The notes under the pieces: generated by a model
The model's input: only the letters and a program-made list of their open reading frames with translations
The model's database searches: none
Told to the model about the DNA's origin: nothing
Made by a program: the position numbers and the translations under genes
Shown here: positions 23,523-34,700 of the stretch, one piece after another
Numbering within the stretch: the stretch's first letter is position 1
Layout: every line of letters begins with the position of its first letter
Assembly (NCBI RefSeq): GCF_018100795.1
Contig: NZ_JAGJDY010000012.1
Coordinates: 1-64,000 of the forward strand
DNA from: Alteromonas sp. MMG017
GTDB lineage: Bacteria; Pseudomonadota; Gammaproteobacteria; Enterobacterales; Alteromonadaceae
Direction of reading: 5' to 3'
DNA: 64,000 bases

Positions 23523-24689
23523 TTAAAAAGCGTATTTCGCAGAAACCTGTAGACGGTTCATGTCACCTTCCAACCCTTCCTCAATTTCGCGATGTGCAAA
23601 CGCATACTCAGCGCCAAAAGTAAGTGCTTTGGTGGGTGAGTAGAGAAGGTTAGCCCGTGCACTATAGCTGCTTTCCGTCACACTAAGACCGGTAAGCGCT
23701 GTATCGTTATCAATATCCAATGCTGAAAACATGAAGCTGCTTCGCATTTTGTCGTTCCAAAGGTGACGGTAGGCGATAGCATAACCCGTTGAATCGATAG
23801 CTTCTAAATCGCCATCGGCAGTAATGACTGCCCCATTAGCTGCATTTAGTGCGGTGTATCTACCCATTCCTTGGCCTGTATTCACCATAAAGCGAATATC
23901 ATCGCCGCTCGACAGTTTGTATTTTCCTGACAAGGCAACGCCGTAACTGGTTTCATCGGCGTCAATGCCACTGCCGTCATCATATGAAAGCTGGCGCACA
24001 AGACCTGCTATTTTTACGTAGCCCCAGTCTTGTTTCGCGGTGTAAGCCGCTACAAAATCAGGTACAGCATTGTCGTCAGCCACAATACGCCCACCGCCAC
24101 CATTAGGTGTGACGGTAGTTTCAGGATTTTCTAAAGCCAACTGTAGGCCACCGTTGGTGTATCGCACCATGACTTGTCTACCGAAAGTAATACCGTCTGT
24201 GGTACCAATGAAATCAAGAGATTCCGGTAGGGAACCCACGTCCATAAATGTGGTCCATGTTTGACCCACTAGCCATTCTTTATACTGAATGTAGGCGTGG
24301 CGAACACGAGGAGTATAAGAGTTACTAATACGTTCATCACCACCGCTAGTGACGATAAAATCTAATTCTAATACCCCTTTGATTTCGTCACCTTCTGCTG
24401 TTGGCGTGTTGGTGCTAAATCTAAAGCGGGATTGACGAATATGTGCATCGAATTGGGTGCCTTCATCGCCGCCTGAAACCGGAGTCAGCGAGGGTATGTA
24501 AAAATCTCGACCAATACTACCGGAACCCAATGTGCCCTCAGAGTAGTTGCTCACCATAGCGTCGGCTTTTATGTAGCCGGTAAATTTAACGCTGGTATCG
24601 CCTAAGTCAGCGGCGCTAACGAGAGTGGCGCTAGACGCTGCAAGTGCTAACGATACGGCTAGCACTGAGTTTTTTATTGTGGCTTTCAT
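23523..24689 (-). CDS. DcaP-like outer-membrane porin
   Basis: This 388-residue protein has a signal peptide (about 1-26, ending SA-ADL) and alternating beta-strand pattern ending in a C-terminal aromatic (SAKYAF). Both are marks of an outer-membrane barrel. The segments KFTGYIKADAMVSNY, FDAHIRQSRFRF, GVLELDF and VRHAYIQYKEWLVGQTWT are typical of the DcaP family, trimeric porins for dicarboxylates and other small acids. It is divergent from acs across 253 bp that contain the palindromic motif shared with the acetate sensor promoter. It may therefore be co-regulated with acetate use and serve organic-acid uptake; that is inference. Confidence 0.85.
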   Translation of the reverse strand: MKATIKNSVLAVSLALAASSATLVSAADLGDTSVKFTGYIKADAMVSNYSEGTLGSGSIGRDFYIPSLTPVSGGDEGTQFDAHIRQSRFRFSTNTPTAEGDEIKGVLELDFIVTSGGDERISNSYTPRVRHAYIQYKEWLVGQTWTTFMDVGSLPESLDFIGTTDGITFGRQVMVRYTNGGLQLALENPETTVTPNGGGGRIVADDNAVPDFVAAYTAKQDWGYVKIAGLVRQLSYDDGSGIDADETSYGVALSGKYKLSSGDDIRFMVNTGQGMGRYTALNAANGAVITADGDLEAIDSTGYAIAYRHLWNDKMRSSFMFSALDIDNDTALTGLSVTESSYSARANLLYSPTKALTFGAEYAFAHREIEEGLEGDMNRLQVSAKYAF

Positions 24690-24788
24690 TATATTTGCCC
24701 TAAAGTGTGGTTAAATAAATGTAAATTCAAAGTTAACTCCTATAGGTTTGCCGACCTTGCTATAAATTGAAATAAGCTAATGGTCGCA

Positions 24789-24863
24789 TACGACTATAGT
24801 CGTAATTGATGAGCGGTTGAATTCCTAGGACTAAAGTTTATAAACCGTAAGACCAAAGTCGCA
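24789..24863. promoter_or_regulatory. palindromic sites between porin and acs (candidate CrbR sites)
   Basis: TACGACTATAGTCGTA (24789-24804) is a perfect 16-bp palindrome. A second, imperfect copy TAAGACCAAAGTCGCA is at 24848-24863, and a weaker one, TAGGACTAAAGTTT, at 24826-24839. The same core appears twice between crbS-like and DUF4212 genes at 35291-35323. NarL-type regulators bind inverted repeats of this size, so CrbR is the natural candidate. Confidence 0.6.
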
Positions 24864-24942
24864 TTTTTACTTTATAGTCTAATCATTACAGTGTTTAGTA
24901 TATAAAAGCATTTCACATTATTGATATTGGAGGCAATTTTTT

Positions 24943-26892
24943 ATGACTGCCAGTAAGACTTTTTCTGTTCCTGACGCGATTAAAAGTACGACCCACTTAA
25001 CGGATGCTCAGTACGCTGAGATGTATGCTAATTCTGTAGCACACCCTGAAGCATTTTGGGCTGAACACGCTAACTTACTTGAATGGTTTAAAAAGCCGAC
25101 CAAAGTGAAAAACACCCATTTTGGTGACAATGATGTTTCGATAAAATGGTTTGAAGACGGCGAGTTAAATGCCAGTTACAACTGTATTGACCGCCACCTA
25201 GCAGACAATGCAGGCAAAGTGGCTATTCATTGGGAAGGTGACTCTCCTGACCAAAGCCAAGATATTACGTTTCAAGAAGTGCATGATGAAGTCTGTAAAT
25301 TAGCTAACGCACTTAAATCACTTGGTGTGGCTAAAGGCGACAGGGTCGCTATTTATATGCCAATGGTGCCCGACGCTGCTTACGCTATGCTGGCGTGCGC
25401 CCGTATTGGTGCTATTCACTCTGTTATTTTTGGTGGCTTTTCGCCGAACGCGATTGCCGATCGTATTAACGACAGCGATGCAAAGGTGGTTATTACCGCC
25501 GATGAAGGCCGCCGAGCAGGTCGTTCTGTGCCTTTGAAAGCCAATGTAGATAAGGCACTATCAAAAGGTGCTTGCCCATCCATTACTCATGTCATCGTTA
25601 AAAAGGTGACTGGCGAAGATGTAGCTTGGAACGACAGTCACGATGTCTGGTGGGATGAGCTAGTCGCAGATTGCTCTACTGAATGTGAGCCTGAAGTGAT
25701 GAACGCGGAAGACCCACTCTTTATCTTGTATACATCAGGCTCAACAGGCACTCCTAAGGGCGTAGTGCATACTACCGGTGGTTATTTGCTGTATACCGCT
25801 ATGACCTTCAAATATGCCTTTGATTATCAAGAAAATGATATTTACTGGTGTACTGCCGATGTCGGTTGGATTACTGGGCACAGCTATATGGTGTACGGCC
25901 CTATGATCAATGGTGCATCACAGGTGTTTTTTGAAGGTGTTCCTACTTATCCAGATGTGCGTCGTATCGCGCAGGTAGTAGAAAAATACAAAGTGAATAG
26001 CCTTTACACTGCACCAACTGCTATTCGCGCCTTGATGGCGCACGGTGACAAGCCAGCAGAAGGCTGTGACCTATCATCGTTACGGTTACTCGGTACAGTG
26101 GGTGAACCTATTAACCCTGAAGCCTGGGAATGGTATCACCGAGTGATTGGGCAAAGCCGTTGTCCTATTATGGATACATGGTGGCAGACTGAAACCGGTG
26201 GCCATATGATTACGCCATTGCCAGGGGCGACAGCACTTAAGCCTGGCTCTGCTACGCGGCCATTCTTTGGTATTCAGCCAGCACTGTTTGATGCTGAAGG
26301 CAACGAACTTGAAGGCGCAGCCGAGGGTAACCTTGTAATTAAAGATAGCTGGCCAAGTCAAGCTAGAACCGTGTATGGCGATCATCAACGCTTTATCAGT
26401 ACCTACTTTAGTGCCTACAAAGGTGTATACTTTACCGGTGATGGTGCAAGGCGTGACGAAGATGGCTACTACTGGATCACTGGGCGCGTAGATGACGTGT
26501 TAAATGTATCCGGTCACCGCTTAGGCACGGCTGAAATTGAGAGCGCATTAGTGGCACATCCAAAAGTGGCCGAAGCGGCGGTAGTGGGCTTTCCTCATGA
26601 TATTAAAGGGCAGGGTATTTATGTTTATGTTACCCCAATCGACGGTGTTGCCGTTGATGATGCGCTAACCACAGAGCTTAAAAACTGGGTTAGACAAGAG
26701 CTAAGTCCCATTGCGACACCTGATAAAATACAGTGGTCGGCTGGCCTACCTAAAACCCGTTCAGGTAAAATTATGCGTCGAATTTTGCGTAAGATTGCCG
26801 CGAACGAACATGAGCAACTTGGTGATATATCTACATTGGCGGATCCGTCAGTTGTTGATACACTCATTAAGGAGCGATTAAACAAATCATAA
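24943..26892 (+). CDS. acs: acetyl-CoA synthetase
   Basis: This 649-residue AMP-forming enzyme activates acetate to acetyl-CoA through acetyl-AMP. Visible motifs are the P-loop-like [18 protein letters not shown], the acetate pocket around [39 protein letters not shown], and the C-terminal [14 protein letters not shown]. Lys609 of that last motif corresponds to the lysine whose acetylation switches off Acs in other bacteria. The start is preceded by TTGGAGGC. The next gene, a NarL-type regulator, follows by 11 bp and is likely co-transcribed. The divergent promoter region carries palindromes shared with the acetate sensor region at 35.3 kb. Confidence 0.96.
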   Translation: MTASKTFSVPDAIKSTTHLTDAQYAEMYANSVAHPEAFWAEHANLLEWFKKPTKVKNTHFGDNDVSIKWFEDGELNASYNCIDRHLADNAGKVAIHWEGDSPDQSQDITFQEVHDEVCKLANALKSLGVAKGDRVAIYMPMVPDAAYAMLACARIGAIHSVIFGGFSPNAIADRINDSDAKVVITADEGRRAGRSVPLKANVDKALSKGACPSITHVIVKKVTGEDVAWNDSHDVWWDELVADCSTECEPEVMNAEDPLFILYTSGSTGTPKGVVHTTGGYLLYTAMTFKYAFDYQENDIYWCTADVGWITGHSYMVYGPMINGASQVFFEGVPTYPDVRRIAQVVEKYKVNSLYTAPTAIRALMAHGDKPAEGCDLSSLRLLGTVGEPINPEAWEWYHRVIGQSRCPIMDTWWQTETGGHMITPLPGATALKPGSATRPFFGIQPALFDAEGNELEGAAEGNLVIKDSWPSQARTVYGDHQRFISTYFSAYKGVYFTGDGARRDEDGYYWITGRVDDVLNVSGHRLGTAEIESALVAHPKVAEAAVVGFPHDIKGQGIYVYVTPIDGVAVDDALTTELKNWVRQELSPIATPDKIQWSAGLPKTRSGKIMRRILRKIAANEHEQLGDISTLADPSVVDTLIKERLNKS

Positions 26893-26903
26893 AGGATAAT
26901 GCA

Positions 26904-27557
26904 ATGACAACCCTGTTAATTGCCGATGATCATCCGTTGTATCGGGATGCCTTAAGAGGCGCTTTGTCATTGTCTTTACCAGCGCTGACGCTATCAGAAG
27001 CTGGTGATTTAACATCGACAGTCGATATTCTCAATCGCGAGGATATCGACTTATTGCTGCTTGATTTACACATGCCGGGCAGCAACGACCTTTTCGGGTT
27101 AATTCATATTCGTAAACTGTTTCCTGATGTACCTGTAGCGGTGGTGTCTGGCACGGAAGATACCCAGCTAATATCAAAAATTATGAGTGCCGGCGCGCTG
27201 GGGTTCATCCCTAAAACTGCCAGCTCGGGTGATATTGCTAATGCGGTACAAGCTATTTTAGATGGGGATGTATGGCTACCACCCAACTTAAGCGATAGCG
27301 TAGATGAGATTGATGAAGCGTTTTCAGAGCTTGCGGATCATGTTGCTTCCCTTACGCCTTCACAATATAAAGTACTGTGCTTTATGCGAGACGGATTGCT
27401 CAACAAGCAAATTGGTTATAATTTGGATATTGCAGAAGCGACGGTGAAAGCGCACGTTACCGCTATTTTTAAGAAGCTTGGCATTAATAACCGCACGCAA
27501 GCGGTATTAATAGCATCGCAATTAGAGCTTGAGCCACCTGCTACAAGTGATCACTAA
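26904..27557 (+). CDS. crbR: NarL-type response regulator, CrbR/ErdR-like
   Basis: This 217-residue protein has a receiver domain (DD at 8-9, Asp54 in LLLDLHMPG, Lys in FIPKTAS) and a LuxR-type helix-turn-helix (LTPSQYKVLCFMRDG through TVKAHVTAIFKKLGI). In Vibrio and Pseudomonas a regulator of this type (CrbR, ErdR) works with a symporter-fused kinase (CrbS, MxtR) to induce acs. Both partners are in this window, with the kinase at 31790-35242, so the assignment is well supported by context. The gene lies 11 bp after acs with GGA(T) ribosome site. Its last 17 bp overlap the end of the convergent solute-binding-like gene. Confidence 0.85.
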   Translation: MTTLLIADDHPLYRDALRGALSLSLPALTLSEAGDLTSTVDILNREDIDLLLLDLHMPGSNDLFGLIHIRKLFPDVPVAVVSGTEDTQLISKIMSAGALGFIPKTASSGDIANAVQAILDGDVWLPPNLSDSVDEIDEAFSELADHVASLTPSQYKVLCFMRDGLLNKQIGYNLDIAEATVKAHVTAIFKKLGINNRTQAVLIASQLELEPPATSDH

Positions 27558-28524
27558 CATTCTTTAGTGATGGTTCAACCTGTTCGAGTACAGGCTTGGG
27601 GGTAAAATAAGTTAGGTAATGTTTAAGTGCTGCCTTACTCTGTTCACTCAGCAGCGGATTTTCTAGTTTAATCACAGTACGTCCACGCATTAGCGCCATG
27701 CTCTCTTGGTAAACGGGCTGTGCCATCAATGTTTTCTGAAACTCACCGGACGCCAGCAAAATAGTCAGACCTTCACTAATTCGGTTTGCCAACGCTTCCT
27801 GATCTGACGCGACAAAGTAAAACAGTGCGCTTTCATAAGACACTAGTAGGTGTGGTTCAATTTTCAGTGTGCTATCAGGCTGCTTATCCAATTCATATTG
27901 TATTTCCATTACGCTTCGTGGAAACATATCGGCAAAGCCCTCCGCCACAATTCTAAACGATGCTTGATAGGTGGTTTCAAGTACGGGAATTTCATTGTGA
28001 CGGAAAATACGCGTGTCAGGCCAGTCATAGCCTTGCACCGCGCGCATCGATTTTAAATTTTCAAACGTTAGGGGGGAATCGAAGCGATTATCATCGGCAC
28101 GAATAAGCATAATTCGCTTACCAAAAAATCCGCCCATAATAGGAATACGAATTGCGCGATGTTGTTTTTCTCTGTCAATAGAAGACACACTCCATGTGAT
28201 ATCTAACATGTCGTGTTCTAAGCTTCTTAATTGGCGCTCTTGAGCAACTTCCTGTTCGCTCACTTTTAACTCGAAGGTACCATATTTATCTTCAGTTACT
28301 TCCAATGCTTTGAACAATAATGTTTTAGCGTAAGCGTATACAGGATCGCGACCAGGATGAACATTGGGAAGGCGCAACTGACTATGCTGCATAGCCGGTT
28401 TACTTTCCTTTTCCATACGAGGCGACTCGGTGCTTTCGCCTGCAAAACCCGATGGGGAGGATAAGCTACTTAGCAGTAAGAAAGTAGATATTAATAATTT
28501 ACGGCTAATCATTTGTCCTATCAT
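27541..28524 (-). CDS. solute-binding-protein-like periplasmic protein
   Basis: This protein of about 327 residues has a signal peptide (MISRKLLISTFLLLSSLSSPSGFA, after a few leading residues). Its fold pattern is like a class-3 solute-binding protein (LRLPN near the start, a GGFFGKRIMLIR segment, and AYAKTLLFKAL). No transporter genes accompany it, and it is the last gene of a rimK operon, so it may have been recruited for sensing or another role. The start may be 28524 or ATG 28512; neither has an ideal ribosome site. The 3' end overlaps the convergent crbR gene by 17 bp. Confidence 0.65.
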   Translation of the reverse strand: MIGQMISRKLLISTFLLLSSLSSPSGFAGESTESPRMEKESKPAMQHSQLRLPNVHPGRDPVYAYAKTLLFKALEVTEDKYGTFELKVSEQEVAQERQLRSLEHDMLDITWSVSSIDREKQHRAIRIPIMGGFFGKRIMLIRADDNRFDSPLTFENLKSMRAVQGYDWPDTRIFRHNEIPVLETTYQASFRIVAEGFADMFPRSVMEIQYELDKQPDSTLKIEPHLLVSYESALFYFVASDQEALANRISEGLTILLASGEFQKTLMAQPVYQESMALMRGRTVIKLENPLLSEQSKAALKHYLTYFTPKPVLEQVEPSLKNVSDHL

Positions 28525-28535
28525 TGTTTCGACTA

Positions 28536-28970
28536 TTAATCCTTCCCTGTGAGTAAAAAGTCGTACTCGGGATCAACTAAAAAATGGCCGCTCATGGCTT
28601 CTCTACCAAGTAACATAAGATACGTCATTTCAGAGCGGTCGGTTAAGGTTAATTGAATTTCCCATTGCACACTATCCATGATTATAGGCGTTACTATCAC
28701 ATAACGCTTCTCTCTTGTCGCGGTAGAGCTTTTAACTCGCTTTTTTGTTTCAACTTTGACTTCTCTTCTTACCACTCTATCTACATTATGAATATCAGGG
28801 TGGATATCGAAGCGTATCCACAATTCATCATCTACCTCAAACTCTTCAATGTTATCTACATGCAAAGAGGAGGTTGCTGCGCCGGTATCAACTCGTACAT
28901 TCAAATCGGTGATGGTAAACGCAGGTAGGTCGCACAACTCTACCGCTCCGATTACTTTTTTATCCGTCAT
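28536..28970 (-). CDS. RimB-like retropepsin-type protease
   Basis: This 144-residue protein belongs to the family often annotated as ATP-dependent zinc protease (COG4067). The aspartic-protease-like signature VDTGAATSSLHVDN is at about residues 26-39, and LGREAM with a C-terminal FLVDP follows the retropepsin pattern. In Pseudomonas, the RimB protease is encoded with RimK and acts on glutamylated ribosomal protein S6. Here the gene is in the same operon as rimK, which supports that role. AAGGTAG precedes the ATG, and it lies 13 bp after the AstE/AspA-like gene. Confidence 0.82.
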   Translation of the reverse strand: MTDKKVIGAVELCDLPAFTITDLNVRVDTGAATSSLHVDNIEEFEVDDELWIRFDIHPDIHNVDRVVRREVKVETKKRVKSSTATREKRYVIVTPIIMDSVQWEIQLTLTDRSEMTYLMLLGREAMSGHFLVDPEYDFLLTGKD

Positions 28971-28983
28971 GTTACTACCTTAA

Positions 28984-30012
28984 TCAAGTATATTCTGTTT
29001 CACCTGGTAGCAGATTATCTTGTAATAATTCAACATGTTCTGCCACAGTGTCCGGTTGAGAGAAGTAGGCGATATGGTATACCGCTTCGCCTTCTTGAGT
29101 GAGAGGGATATTTTGCTTCCCAACCACCACACCTTCGGCTGGACTCTCGATACTGGCCAAATAGCCGCCGAAAGGGTCTGCTATAGTTGCCAGCTTATCG
29201 CCCTTGTTTACATGATCGCCTAACTGGGCTAAATGGGTAACAAAGCCACTTTCCGTTGCGCGTATCCAGCCGCTTTGGCGGGCAATAAAACGCTCTATAT
29301 TGTGCCCTTTGCTACGACTCTTATTCAGCATACCTAAGTGACGCATGGTATTAATAATACCGCGAAGGCCCGCACGAATAGAAAACTCATCGTACCTAAG
29401 CGCTTGTCCTGCTTCATAGAGCAAAATTTTAACGCCACTCTCGCTAGCTGTTTCTCGCAGAGAACCTTCGCGCAGTTCAGCATTTAGCAACACGGGAACG
29501 CCAAACGCTTTTGCCATTTCAAGCACTTCAGGGTCGTCTAAATCGGCGCGAATTTGAGGTAAATTACTGCGATGTATTGCACCGGTATGCAGGTCTATGC
29601 CTACATCGCACTTTTGCACAATTTCCTTTAAAAATAGGTTGGCTAGTCGACCGGCCAGCGAGCCTTTCTTACTACCAGGAAAGCTGCGGTTTAGGTCGCG
29701 GCGGTCGGGTAAATAACGCGACTGGTTCAACACGCCGTACACGTTCACCATGGGTACCGCGATAAGCGTACCTCTTAACCGTTCAATGGCCCGTGAGCGA
29801 ATGAGTCGACCTACAATTTCAATACCATTAAGCTCATCACCGTGAATAGCTGCACTGACAAACATAGTAGGTCCGGGGCGTTTCCCTCGGGTTACGTAAA
29901 CCGGAATACTCATGTTTGTTGCGGTGTATAAAGGGGGCATCTCCAGCTCAATCTTGACCGATTCACCGGGCGCAATACTCTGCCCACCAATGACTAAATT
30001 ATCCACTGCCAC
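28984..30012 (-). CDS. AstE/AspA-family deacylase-like metalloprotein
   Basis: This 342-residue protein belongs to the succinylglutamate desuccinylase/aspartoacylase family (zinc carboxypeptidase fold). The zinc ligands are seen in AIHGDELNGIEI and GIDLHTGAIH. The C-terminal part (about 255-335) is a beta-barrel-like extension with GYLASIESPAEGVVVG, similar to a biotinyl-type hammerhead. The substrate is not known, but sitting between rimK and the rimB-like gene suggests action on glutamyl or acyl amino-acid modifications. The start is GTG, directly following the rimK TAA, so translation is coupled. Confidence 0.82.
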   Translation of the reverse strand: MAVDNLVIGGQSIAPGESVKIELEMPPLYTATNMSIPVYVTRGKRPGPTMFVSAAIHGDELNGIEIVGRLIRSRAIERLRGTLIAVPMVNVYGVLNQSRYLPDRRDLNRSFPGSKKGSLAGRLANLFLKEIVQKCDVGIDLHTGAIHRSNLPQIRADLDDPEVLEMAKAFGVPVLLNAELREGSLRETASESGVKILLYEAGQALRYDEFSIRAGLRGIINTMRHLGMLNKSRSKGHNIERFIARQSGWIRATESGFVTHLAQLGDHVNKGDKLATIADPFGGYLASIESPAEGVVVGKQNIPLTQEGEAVYHIAYFSQPDTVAEHVELLQDNLLPGETEYT

Positions 30013-30918
30013 TTAGCCTTTACCTCGCGTCTTCGTTTTGTGCGGCTGCGCACTTTTCTCAATAAATTCAATGATCATACCGGCGACATCTTTATTGGTG
30101 GCTTTTTCAATGCCCTCCAGACCCGGTGATGAATTTACTTCCATTACCACAGGCCCGTTGTTTGAACGTAAAATATCGACACCACAACAGTTCAAGCCCA
30201 TGGTCTTAGCTGCATCTACGGCAGTTTTTCGCTCCGCAGGGCTTAGTCTTACCAAGCTGGCTTGACCGCCTCTATGTAAGTTAGAGCGAAACTCCCCCGG
30301 TGCTGCTTGGCGTTTCATTGCAGCAACCACTTTTCCGCCTACTACAAAGCAGCGAATATCAGAACCGCCGGCCTCTTTAATAAATTCTTGCACTAAGATA
30401 CTGGCATTTAGTCCCATGAAGGCTTCAATAATCGACTCTGCCGCTTTATGGGTATCGGCCAATACCACACCAATACCTTGAGTACCTTCAAGCAGTTTAA
30501 TGACCACGGGGGCGCCACCCACGGTTTTTATCACGTCTTCTATTTTATCTGGGTGATGCGCAAAGCCAGTACGCGGCATGCCAATGCCCTTGCGTGACAG
30601 CAATTGTAAAGAGCGCAGCTTGTCTCTGGAGCGGCTAATTGCTACCGATTCATTCACACTGTATGTGCCCATCATTTCGAACTGGCGTACGACCGAGGTT
30701 CCGTAAAAGGTAACAGAAGCGCCTATGCGGGGAATAACCGCGTCGTAATAAGGTAGTTTATTGCCTTTGTAACGTACCGATGGACGAGCACTGGTTATAT
30801 CCATATAGCAATGCATGGTGTCGATAACATCTACTTCGTGACCGCGTGCACGCCCAGCCTCTACTAAACGAGAAGTAGAATAAAGGCGAGGGTTCCGGGA
30901 TAAAATCGCTATGCGCAT
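30013..30918 (-). CDS. rimK: RimK, ribosomal protein S6-glutamate ligase
   Basis: This 301-residue ATP-grasp ligase adds glutamate residues to the C-terminus of ribosomal protein S6 (and can make polyglutamate). The start [18 protein letters not shown] and the length match E. coli RimK (300 residues), so ATG 30918 is chosen over a frame reaching 30978. ATP-grasp elements are [38 protein letters not shown] and the metal-binding [14 protein letters not shown]. It heads a four-gene minus-strand operon with the AstE/AspA-like, RimB-like and solute-binding-like genes, all with gaps under 15 bp. Confidence 0.93.
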   Translation of the reverse strand: MRIAILSRNPRLYSTSRLVEAGRARGHEVDVIDTMHCYMDITSARPSVRYKGNKLPYYDAVIPRIGASVTFYGTSVVRQFEMMGTYSVNESVAISRSRDKLRSLQLLSRKGIGMPRTGFAHHPDKIEDVIKTVGGAPVVIKLLEGTQGIGVVLADTHKAAESIIEAFMGLNASILVQEFIKEAGGSDIRCFVVGGKVVAAMKRQAAPGEFRSNLHRGGQASLVRLSPAERKTAVDAAKTMGLNCCGVDILRSNNGPVVMEVNSSPGLEGIEKATNKDVAGMIIEFIEKSAQPHKTKTRGKG

Positions 30919-31154
30919 TATAAATTGCCTGTGGTTATAAAGTGTGTTTAAAAATGAGTGCTGCTTAATCATTAGCACCTTTTATGGTGCATAGCCAGAT
31001 TAGTCGGACTACAGCGAATTGGCGCGCATCATAAAGCACCTTTTATTGATGGTCTTACGAATTATTATTGTGGTGGCGACAGTAATATCTGGATGAACTC
31101 AAAAACGTTACGCGATAGCATGGGGTAACATGAGGATATAATGAGTTTTTTACT

Positions 31155-31793
31155 ATGATGCAGTGGTGGCAAGAGGTAGTGGTATGGCTAACGGCCTACC
31201 AATCAAACCTTATTTGGAGTGGGTTGGTTTTACTGTTTTATTTAGCAGCTTCAAGAAAAATCCTACCCAAACTTGAAACCAATATCGAGAAAACTAAATT
31301 AAAGTCTACCAGTGCGATTAAGGGCTTATTTGCCGCTAGGGTTATAGTGGCCACGGTATCGTTAGCTTTATTGCTGCTTGCATGGGGAATAGACTTCTCT
31401 GGCTTACTGGTATTATCAACCTCCATTATCACGGTAACTGGGGTAGCACTTTTCGCCAGTTGGTCATTAATAAGTAATATTACCGCTTACTTTATACTGT
31501 TGACGAACGTTGCATATCGCCGAGGGAATTTTATTCGTATTCTCGATGGTGATAATTTTATAGAGGGTTACATTGCCGACTTAGGGCCATTTAGCACACG
31601 GTTGGTGACTTCTGAGCGCGAAACGCTAATGTACCCTAATAACCTTATTTTAACGCGCCCTGTGCTTATCAATCCGAAATCAGCGTGGGGCACTATGGGT
31701 AAAGTAACCCCAACAACGACAGTGAGTAAAACGGAAGAAAAAACCGATAAGCCGACGAAAAAGAGCAGGGTGAGAAGCGACCCGCAAGTTTAG
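31155..31793 (+). CDS. short MscS-family membrane protein
   Basis: This 212-residue inner-membrane protein has about three membrane helices and an MscS-like core: FASWSLISNITAYFILL for the pore-lining helix region, then the beta domain (GNFIRI, GYIADLGPFSTRLV, YPNNLIL). It lacks most of the large C-terminal cytoplasmic vestibule of MscS and instead ends in a charged Lys/Thr-rich tail. It may still gate on membrane tension, but function is inferred. The stop codon region overlaps the end of the convergent crbS-like gene by 4 bp. The 236 bp before it, 30919-31154, hold two opposing promoters and no gene. Confidence 0.8.
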   Translation: MMQWWQEVVVWLTAYQSNLIWSGLVLLFYLAASRKILPKLETNIEKTKLKSTSAIKGLFAARVIVATVSLALLLLAWGIDFSGLLVLSTSIITVTGVALFASWSLISNITAYFILLTNVAYRRGNFIRILDGDNFIEGYIADLGPFSTRLVTSERETLMYPNNLILTRPVLINPKSAWGTMGKVTPTTTVSKTEEKTDKPTKKSRVRSDPQV

Positions 31794-34700
31794 TCGCTAT
31801 CGGTATAGTGTGACTCGCGAATGTGGCGAGTCATGCTTTGAAGTAACGCTCTTAGTTTTGCTGGCTTTAAGGGTTTAGATAGATAGTTAACTCCTTGCTC
31901 CTTACATTTAGCCACTAAATCTTCATCCGGTGTCGCGGTAATCAAAGCTGCGGGTAAGATGGCATCAAGCTGGAACCTGATTTTATCTATCAAGGCTAGG
32001 CCGTTTTGTGTTTCATCGTGGCTTAATTGATAGTCCATCAATAATATCTGAGGGGACGTTTGCTCAATCAGGGCTAGGGCTTCATCCCACGACCCGGCTA
32101 ACATCACTTTAACGCCCCAGCGAGCTAGCAACGTTTGCATTGCATCTAAGTTCTCCCGTTGGTCGTCTACACAAAGTACCTGCAATCCAGTGAAAGTTGT
32201 GTTTTTAGGCTTGGTTGTTGTACTTACTGCAGAACCTGGCTGGGCTTTTGGCAGGCTAAAAGTAAAGCAACTGCCTTTTTGCGGTGAGGACGATACGGTT
32301 ATATCGCTACCCAATTGCTGACTTAACCTTCGTACCACGCCTAGTCCTAAGCCAATACCATGCTCTGCACTTTGATTGATGCGATAGAAATCACTAAAAA
32401 TGTTATCTTTTTTATCCTCCGAAATACCAATTCCTGTGTCATAAACACGAAAAGAAACAGATGATTTAGTGGACTTAATAACGAGTAAAACTTTGCCTTT
32501 TTGGGTGTACTTCACTGCATTTGACAGCAAATTTTGCATAATTCGATATAAGTAGGTTTTGTCGGCCATTACCCAAAGTGGTTTCACCCATACCCGCAAT
32601 GAAAGGCCTTTTTCCTGTGCTCGCATTCTTATATCGTCAATAAGCGGGCTGAGAAGCGCTTGTACATCTACGGGCTCGATGTCTGGTTTCATTTCACCTT
32701 GATCAAGGCGTGAGATATCTAAAAGCGTACCGATAAGTGCCTCACTTGAGGTTACCGAATGGTGCAGCTTTTGAATGATTTCATGTACACCATTCGATAG
32801 CTCTTGTTCTTCTAGCGCTGAAATATACAACTTGGCGGCGTTTAAGGGCTGAAGTACATCATGGCTGGCCAGTGCTAGGAAGCGCGTTTTACTGGCATTC
32901 GCATCTTCAGCCGCCTTTCTAGCCCTAATTAGTTCAGTTTCTGCACCAGAGCGCCGCTCTATTTCAAGCCGTAGTTCGGCGTTAATAGTATGCACCTCTT
33001 CGGTACGCCGCTTAATTCTGGCTTCTAAGTCGATATTGGATTCTTCAAGGGCCTGTTGAATCTCAATATGGTCGGTGATGTCATTAAAGCTGGTTACAAA
33101 GCCACCGCCTGGTAGGGGATTGCCCACCATTTCAATCACGCGGCCATCTTTTCGCTGACGTTTAAATCGGTGGGGTGTACCAGAGCGCAAATGTTCCAAG
33201 CGCTTTTCTACTTCCGCTTCTACGTCCAGCTTGCCAAATTCCCCTTGTGATGCGTTGAAGCGGATAAGTTTCTCTATAGGTATGCCCACCGCGAGAAAAT
33301 CTTCAGGGTAGGTATAAAGAGCTGCGTATCGCTTATTCCAAGCGACTAAATTTAAATGTTTATCGACAACGCTAATACCTTGATCCATGTTTTCCAACGA
33401 GGTCAAAAGCGCGGTCATATTAAATTGCATGGCTTGTGTGGTGTCGTCGAAAAAGTTAATGACTTCCGTGAAGTCCATTTTCTTGCCACGCAATGCGCTG
33501 TCTAACAATACTTTGGCGCTAGATGCCCCTATAACACCGCCAAGCGCGCGCTCACAAAACGTAAGAAAGTCTTCATCGGGAGAAGCTTGGTGGTTCAACG
33601 TGCAGCTATTGTGATGCTGATACTGCTCAATAAGTTGTTCGCATCGGCCTGTGCCCATAAAGGTCGATAGCAGCGTAATAAGATCGGATACCGTTACATT
33701 GCTATTTGGCCCTTTAATGACACTATTTTTAACCACAGCAGGAGACACAAAAGCCTCGGCTTGAATTCTGTCGATAAGCCGGTGCGGGGCAAACCATGAA
33801 AAAATAATGTACATCACGGTATTCGCGCCAAGGCTAATCATCGCGCCTTGGCTGATAAGTTCGTTATTGGCAAATTGTGATGTTTGCTTTCCTACCAACG
33901 GGAATACTAACCACAATACCCAAAGTATTATTCCCACTAACAAGCCCGCGTAAACACCATGGGCATGCGCACGCTTCCAATATAATCCACCGAGGATCGC
34001 TGGCATTAATTGAATCACCAATGAAAACGCAATAAGCCCAATTGAATGGAGCGAGCGACTACTGGTCATTTGTTGATGATACAAAAATGCCATTAGCAGT
34101 ATGAAGCCAATAACAATACGTCTTATAAGGCGTATTTGCGCAGAGAAATCTTTCTTCTCAGAGTGGCTGCCGCGAAACGCTAAATAGCGGGGCAAGATCA
34201 CATCATTGGTTAACATGGTGCTTAAGGTTAGGGTTGCCACAATTATCATTGCAGTCGCAGCTGATAACCCCCCAACAAATACAATGACTTGTAGCAAGGC
34301 AGAGCCGGAAAACATAGCCAGGGACAGTACGTAAGAATCTGGCTCAACACTGGCGCCAGCAAAAATAGCTTTACCCGCAATAGCAATAATGGGGATAACT
34401 GCAGAAATAATGGCGAGATAAAGCGGGAACAACCAGCGGGCTGTTTTTAAGTGTGAAAGGCTCAGGTTATCAATGACCGCCACATGGAATTGACGAGGCA
34501 GGCACACAATAGCAGCCGCAGCCATAATGGTTTGAGCAATGAAGTTGAACGAGCTAAATTGCGATAATGCGGCAGTGTTCACAAAGGTCTCTAAAAAAGG
34601 GCCTGTTTCAGTTTGTCGCCACGCGCTATACCCCACAAACGCAACCAACACCAAGGCCAGCAACTTAATAGTGGACTCAAAGGCGATAGCGAGCATTAAT

